A DNA stretch of 64,000 nt, from NCBI GenBank assembly GCA_016744335.1, contig JADGEO010000005.1:39036-103035 (forward strand), given 5' to 3'. Below, piece after piece: positions 61,494 through 64,000 of the stretch. This DNA is from Anaerolineales bacterium. GTDB lineage: Bacteria > Chloroflexota > Anaerolineae > Anaerolineales > Villigracilaceae. Made by a program: the position numbers and the translations under genes. The notes beneath the pieces were generated by a model. The model did not search any database. It was not told the DNA's origin and saw nothing but the letters and a program-made list of their open reading frames with translations. The first letter of the stretch is position 1; the number at the start of each line of letters is the position of its first letter.

Positions 61494-63767
61494 CTAATTC
61501 CTAATGGGCTGTGCTTTTTTTAAAACTTCGATAAGCCTCTCTACATTGATTGGCTTGCTAATATAATTATTCATGCCGCGGGCAATATATTTTTCATGGT
61601 CGCCTTTTAGTGCATGGGCGGTCATGGCGATAATATAGGGCTGGCGTTTTTCAGGAAAAATTTTACGAATCTCTTGGGTTGCCTCATTGCCATCCATTTC
61701 TGGCATTTGAATATCCATGAAGACAACATCATAAATCTTATTTTCGAGAGCTTCAAGTGCTTTAATGCCGTTATTTGCTAAATCAATTTTATAACCCATA
61801 CGCTCGAGGAGTTTTGATGCGACTTTTTGGTTGATGATATTATCTTCGACTAGCAAAATTCGTAGCGGGTGCTTTTCACCCAGAGAGAAATCAATTTTGG
61901 TGCTACGCTGAGATTTGAGTTCCTTTGCGGCTTCTGCCAAAATTGTAAAGAAGAAGGTTGAGCCTTCGCCCTCTTTGCTTTCAACCCACATTTTTCCACC
62001 CATCTTTTCGGCAAGTTCTTGGCTGATAACCAAGCCCAAGCCAGTGCCACCGTATTTACGCGTGGTTGAAGAGTCTACTTGGCTAAAACTCTCAAAAAGT
62101 TTGTCCATTTTATCCGAGGGAATTCCGATGCCTGTATCTTGAACGCTAAAAAGTAATTCGTGTAGATTGTTTTCTACAGCGCGTGTTTGGACGTGAATCA
62201 CGACCTCGCCCTTGTCTGTAAACTTGATAGCATTGTTCAACAGGTTAACCAGTATTTGGCGGAGACGCGTTATATCACCAATAATAATAGGCGGAGTGCT
62301 TGTTTCAATGGAGCAAGCTAATTCAAGTTTTTTATTGGTCGCTTTCTTTGAGAGAAGAGAGATGGTATCTTCTAGGCAGGTTCTTAAATTAAAAGGATTC
62401 TTCTCTAACTCCATTTTTCCGGCTTCTATTTTTGAGAAATCTAAAATATCGTTAATCACTTTAAGGAGTGTGTCGCTTCCACCCTGTATTATTTTAATAA
62501 AATCTTCTTGCTCATCGTTCAGGGGAGTATCGAGCATGAGATTTGTCATCCCATAAATCGCATTAAGGGGGGTCCGAATTTCGTGGCTCATATTAGCAAG
62601 AAAGTCTGCCTTAGTTTTAGTCGCATTTTCTGCCACGTCTTTGGCAGTTTTAAGCGCGATCATTGCATTTTTTCTGTCTGTAATATCAAGGGAGTATTCA
62701 ATCATCTGGCTAACATTGCCACGCGAGTTAAAAATGGGGTAGCCATAATATTCGAAGTGTTTTTCATTGCCTTCTTCATCGTAATGGCTATGTTCTGTAC
62801 GCACGACCTCTCTTCTTTCTACCACTGCCTGAATTGGGCAAGGATGTTTTTCTCCATGACAAGGACTATTTCTTTGATGCGTTAATGCGTAGCAAGTTGT
62901 TGCTGTTTCTAGGGCACTATCTCCGCGTGCCGCTGAGTTAGCAATAGCAATAGAGTAGTCAGCTACATTTACGACATAAAATGGTTGTGTCAGTGATTCG
63001 ATAATATGAGAAAGAAATTGGTGATGTCTCTTTATTTCGTTTTCATTGAGCCTTTGCTCTGTAATATCCCGAATAACAATAACCAGTCTTTTCTCATGAC
63101 CAATCATTTGAACGCGTCCAGATACAAAAACTGAAAAGTATTCCCCGTTAGCGCGTATATTTACCGTTTCGAAGGTTTTATTAAAAAAATCAGCTTCTTT
63201 CTGTCCATTAGGAAGTAAAATTTGGTATTCAGGTGGCACCATATCTTTGGTTGTTTTCGTTAAGAACTCTTCCCGTGTCCATCCAAACATTTCACAAGCA
63301 CGAATATTAACATCAAGCACATCCCCTTTTAGAGTCTCTACTAATACAGCGTCATTTACGCCATCGAAGATGTTGCGATACCACAATTCGGTTTGTACGA
63401 GTTTTTCTTCAGCAATTAGTCGTTCTTTCAATTCCTTTTTCATTTCATTGTCTTTATCCGTTGTCCACCCGACAAAAATGCCAACCAAAATAAGAAAAAT
63501 AGAGCCTAAAGAGATCCCGGGATTTTTGATATCGATTGTGCCAGATATTTGATATATTACCCCCATATTTATGAAGAAAGTTATGAAGGCAATAGATCCG
63601 CCCCCATATCGCCCAAAAAAAGAAGCGGCTACGATGATAGGTATCATAGAAAACATGATTCCTAACAATCCCATTTGATGATATAGAAAAATGAAACTGA
63701 AGAAATAAAGAATCAATAAAACGAAAACAACCCCCATTTTTTGAATTTGTTCTTTTTTATGAGCCAT
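61494..63767 (-). CDS. Membrane hybrid histidine kinase with receiver domain
   Basis: I take the ATG of MAHKKEQIQKMG (63767), after GGGAG; the track start is TTG. The 757-aa protein has about four helices in the first ~110 residues, two PAS domains (TELWYRNIFDGVNDAVLVETLKGDVLDVN; SHIIESLTQPFYVVNVADYS), HisKA with FLANMSHEIRTPLNAIYGM, HATPase with NLLNNAIKFTDKG, DTGIGIPSDKMDKLFESFSQ and YGGTGLGLVISQELAEKMGG, and a receiver with ILLVEDNIINQKV and VFMDIQMPEMDG. No HPt domain or partner is adjacent. Confidence 0.93.
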   Translation of the reverse strand: MAHKKEQIQKMGVVFVLLILYFFSFIFLYHQMGLLGIMFSMIPIIVAASFFGRYGGGSIAFITFFINMGVIYQISGTIDIKNPGISLGSIFLILVGIFVGWTTDKDNEMKKELKERLIAEEKLVQTELWYRNIFDGVNDAVLVETLKGDVLDVNIRACEMFGWTREEFLTKTTKDMVPPEYQILLPNGQKEADFFNKTFETVNIRANGEYFSVFVSGRVQMIGHEKRLVIVIRDITEQRLNENEIKRHHQFLSHIIESLTQPFYVVNVADYSIAIANSAARGDSALETATTCYALTHQRNSPCHGEKHPCPIQAVVERREVVRTEHSHYDEEGNEKHFEYYGYPIFNSRGNVSQMIEYSLDITDRKNAMIALKTAKDVAENATKTKADFLANMSHEIRTPLNAIYGMTNLMLDTPLNDEQEDFIKIIQGGSDTLLKVINDILDFSKIEAGKMELEKNPFNLRTCLEDTISLLSKKATNKKLELACSIETSTPPIIIGDITRLRQILVNLLNNAIKFTDKGEVVIHVQTRAVENNLHELLFSVQDTGIGIPSDKMDKLFESFSQVDSSTTRKYGGTGLGLVISQELAEKMGGKMWVESKEGEGSTFFFTILAEAAKELKSQRSTKIDFSLGEKHPLRILLVEDNIINQKVASKLLERMGYKIDLANNGIKALEALENKIYDVVFMDIQMPEMDGNEATQEIRKIFPEKRQPYIIAMTAHALKGDHEKYIARGMNNYISKPINVERLIEVLKKAQPIRN

Positions 63768-63788
63768 AAGGTTGCTCCCAATAAGCAA

Positions 63789-64000
63789 TTCTCTAGCCTA
63801 AAAAAGTAGTCTTATTAGGCACTTTCTAAGATTTTTTTAGTGTTTTATATCAATTTCTACAGGAAAAATTTTAACGTTGCGGGGAAGGAGGCGGTTGACG
63901 AAGCATTAGCTTTCAATACAAATAATAGTGTAAACTATTTTCTGTAAATTCATAAAAAGAGTAGGTCAAGTGTTATCCTCTAGTTGATCAAAACAAATAA
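63789..64000. other. Right-edge spacer
   Basis: AATAGTGTAAACTATT is a small palindrome at ~63926. GGTTGACG near 63892 with TACAAA 16 bases on could be a plus-strand promoter. No start codon followed by an open frame is visible before the window ends. Confidence 0.3.

Overview
The window looks like a chromosomal segment from a moderately AT-rich bacterium, most likely Chloroflexota (class Anaerolineae). This is inferred from gene content, not from a marker phylogeny: a single-chain alpha-beta glycyl-tRNA synthetase, a very long SecA with inserts and no C-terminal zinc motif, a PP2C-like membrane protein with a propeller-like tail, a SEFIR/TIR protein, and many dispersed short palindromic repeats. 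There are no rRNA genes, convincing tRNAs, CRISPR arrays or transposases.

Layout. 0-12 kb: a cut deoxynucleoside kinase, a methyltransferase, a two-gene minus-strand operon of unknown role (PP2C-like protein plus conserved hypothetical), then degV-recG-coaD-coiled coil, thrB, aroQ, and a decayed PotD-like fragment. 12-22 kb: hisE, a HAD phosphatase, secA, adenosine deaminase, aconitase. 22-26.5 kb is accessory: repeated ~110-nt multi-hairpin elements bracket a stand-alone integrase-N-like protein and a Doc/RHH toxin-antitoxin pair, followed by a spermidine-synthase-like gene, an orphan RHH protein and an MgtC-like membrane protein. 26.6-42 kb: membrane protein, glycosyltransferase, acetyl-CoA synthetase, a six-PAS diguanylate cyclase, HAD and zinc-ribbon genes, MazG, ClpC, MsrA, a GAF histidine kinase. 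42-49 kb: two SdpI paralogues (one behind an SdpR-like ArsR repressor) enclosing three exact parS sites, an msrP-SDR-msrQ operon, a cluster of DnaA boxes that is a good oriC candidate, a DsbA-like protein and a second deoxynucleoside kinase. 49-53.7 kb is a second accessory island: BrnT/BrnA, DUF433/DUF5615, fragments of a SEFIR/TIR gene, and an intact SEFIR-TPR plus coiled-coil membrane protein pair. 53.7-64 kb: glyQS, dnaN, a PEP-synthase-like protein, era and a hybrid histidine kinase.

The most interesting items are: the parS cluster and oriC candidate 4 kb apart; the hairpin-array repeat family, whose copies differ by compensatory changes; the SEFIR/membrane-protein operon lying among TIR fragments and toxin-antitoxin modules (a defence-type candidate); a MITE-like element with two copies and visible target duplications; and a palindromic repeat inserted in frame in glyQS. 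Several genes appear to be leaderless, with a -10 box seven bases before the ATG.
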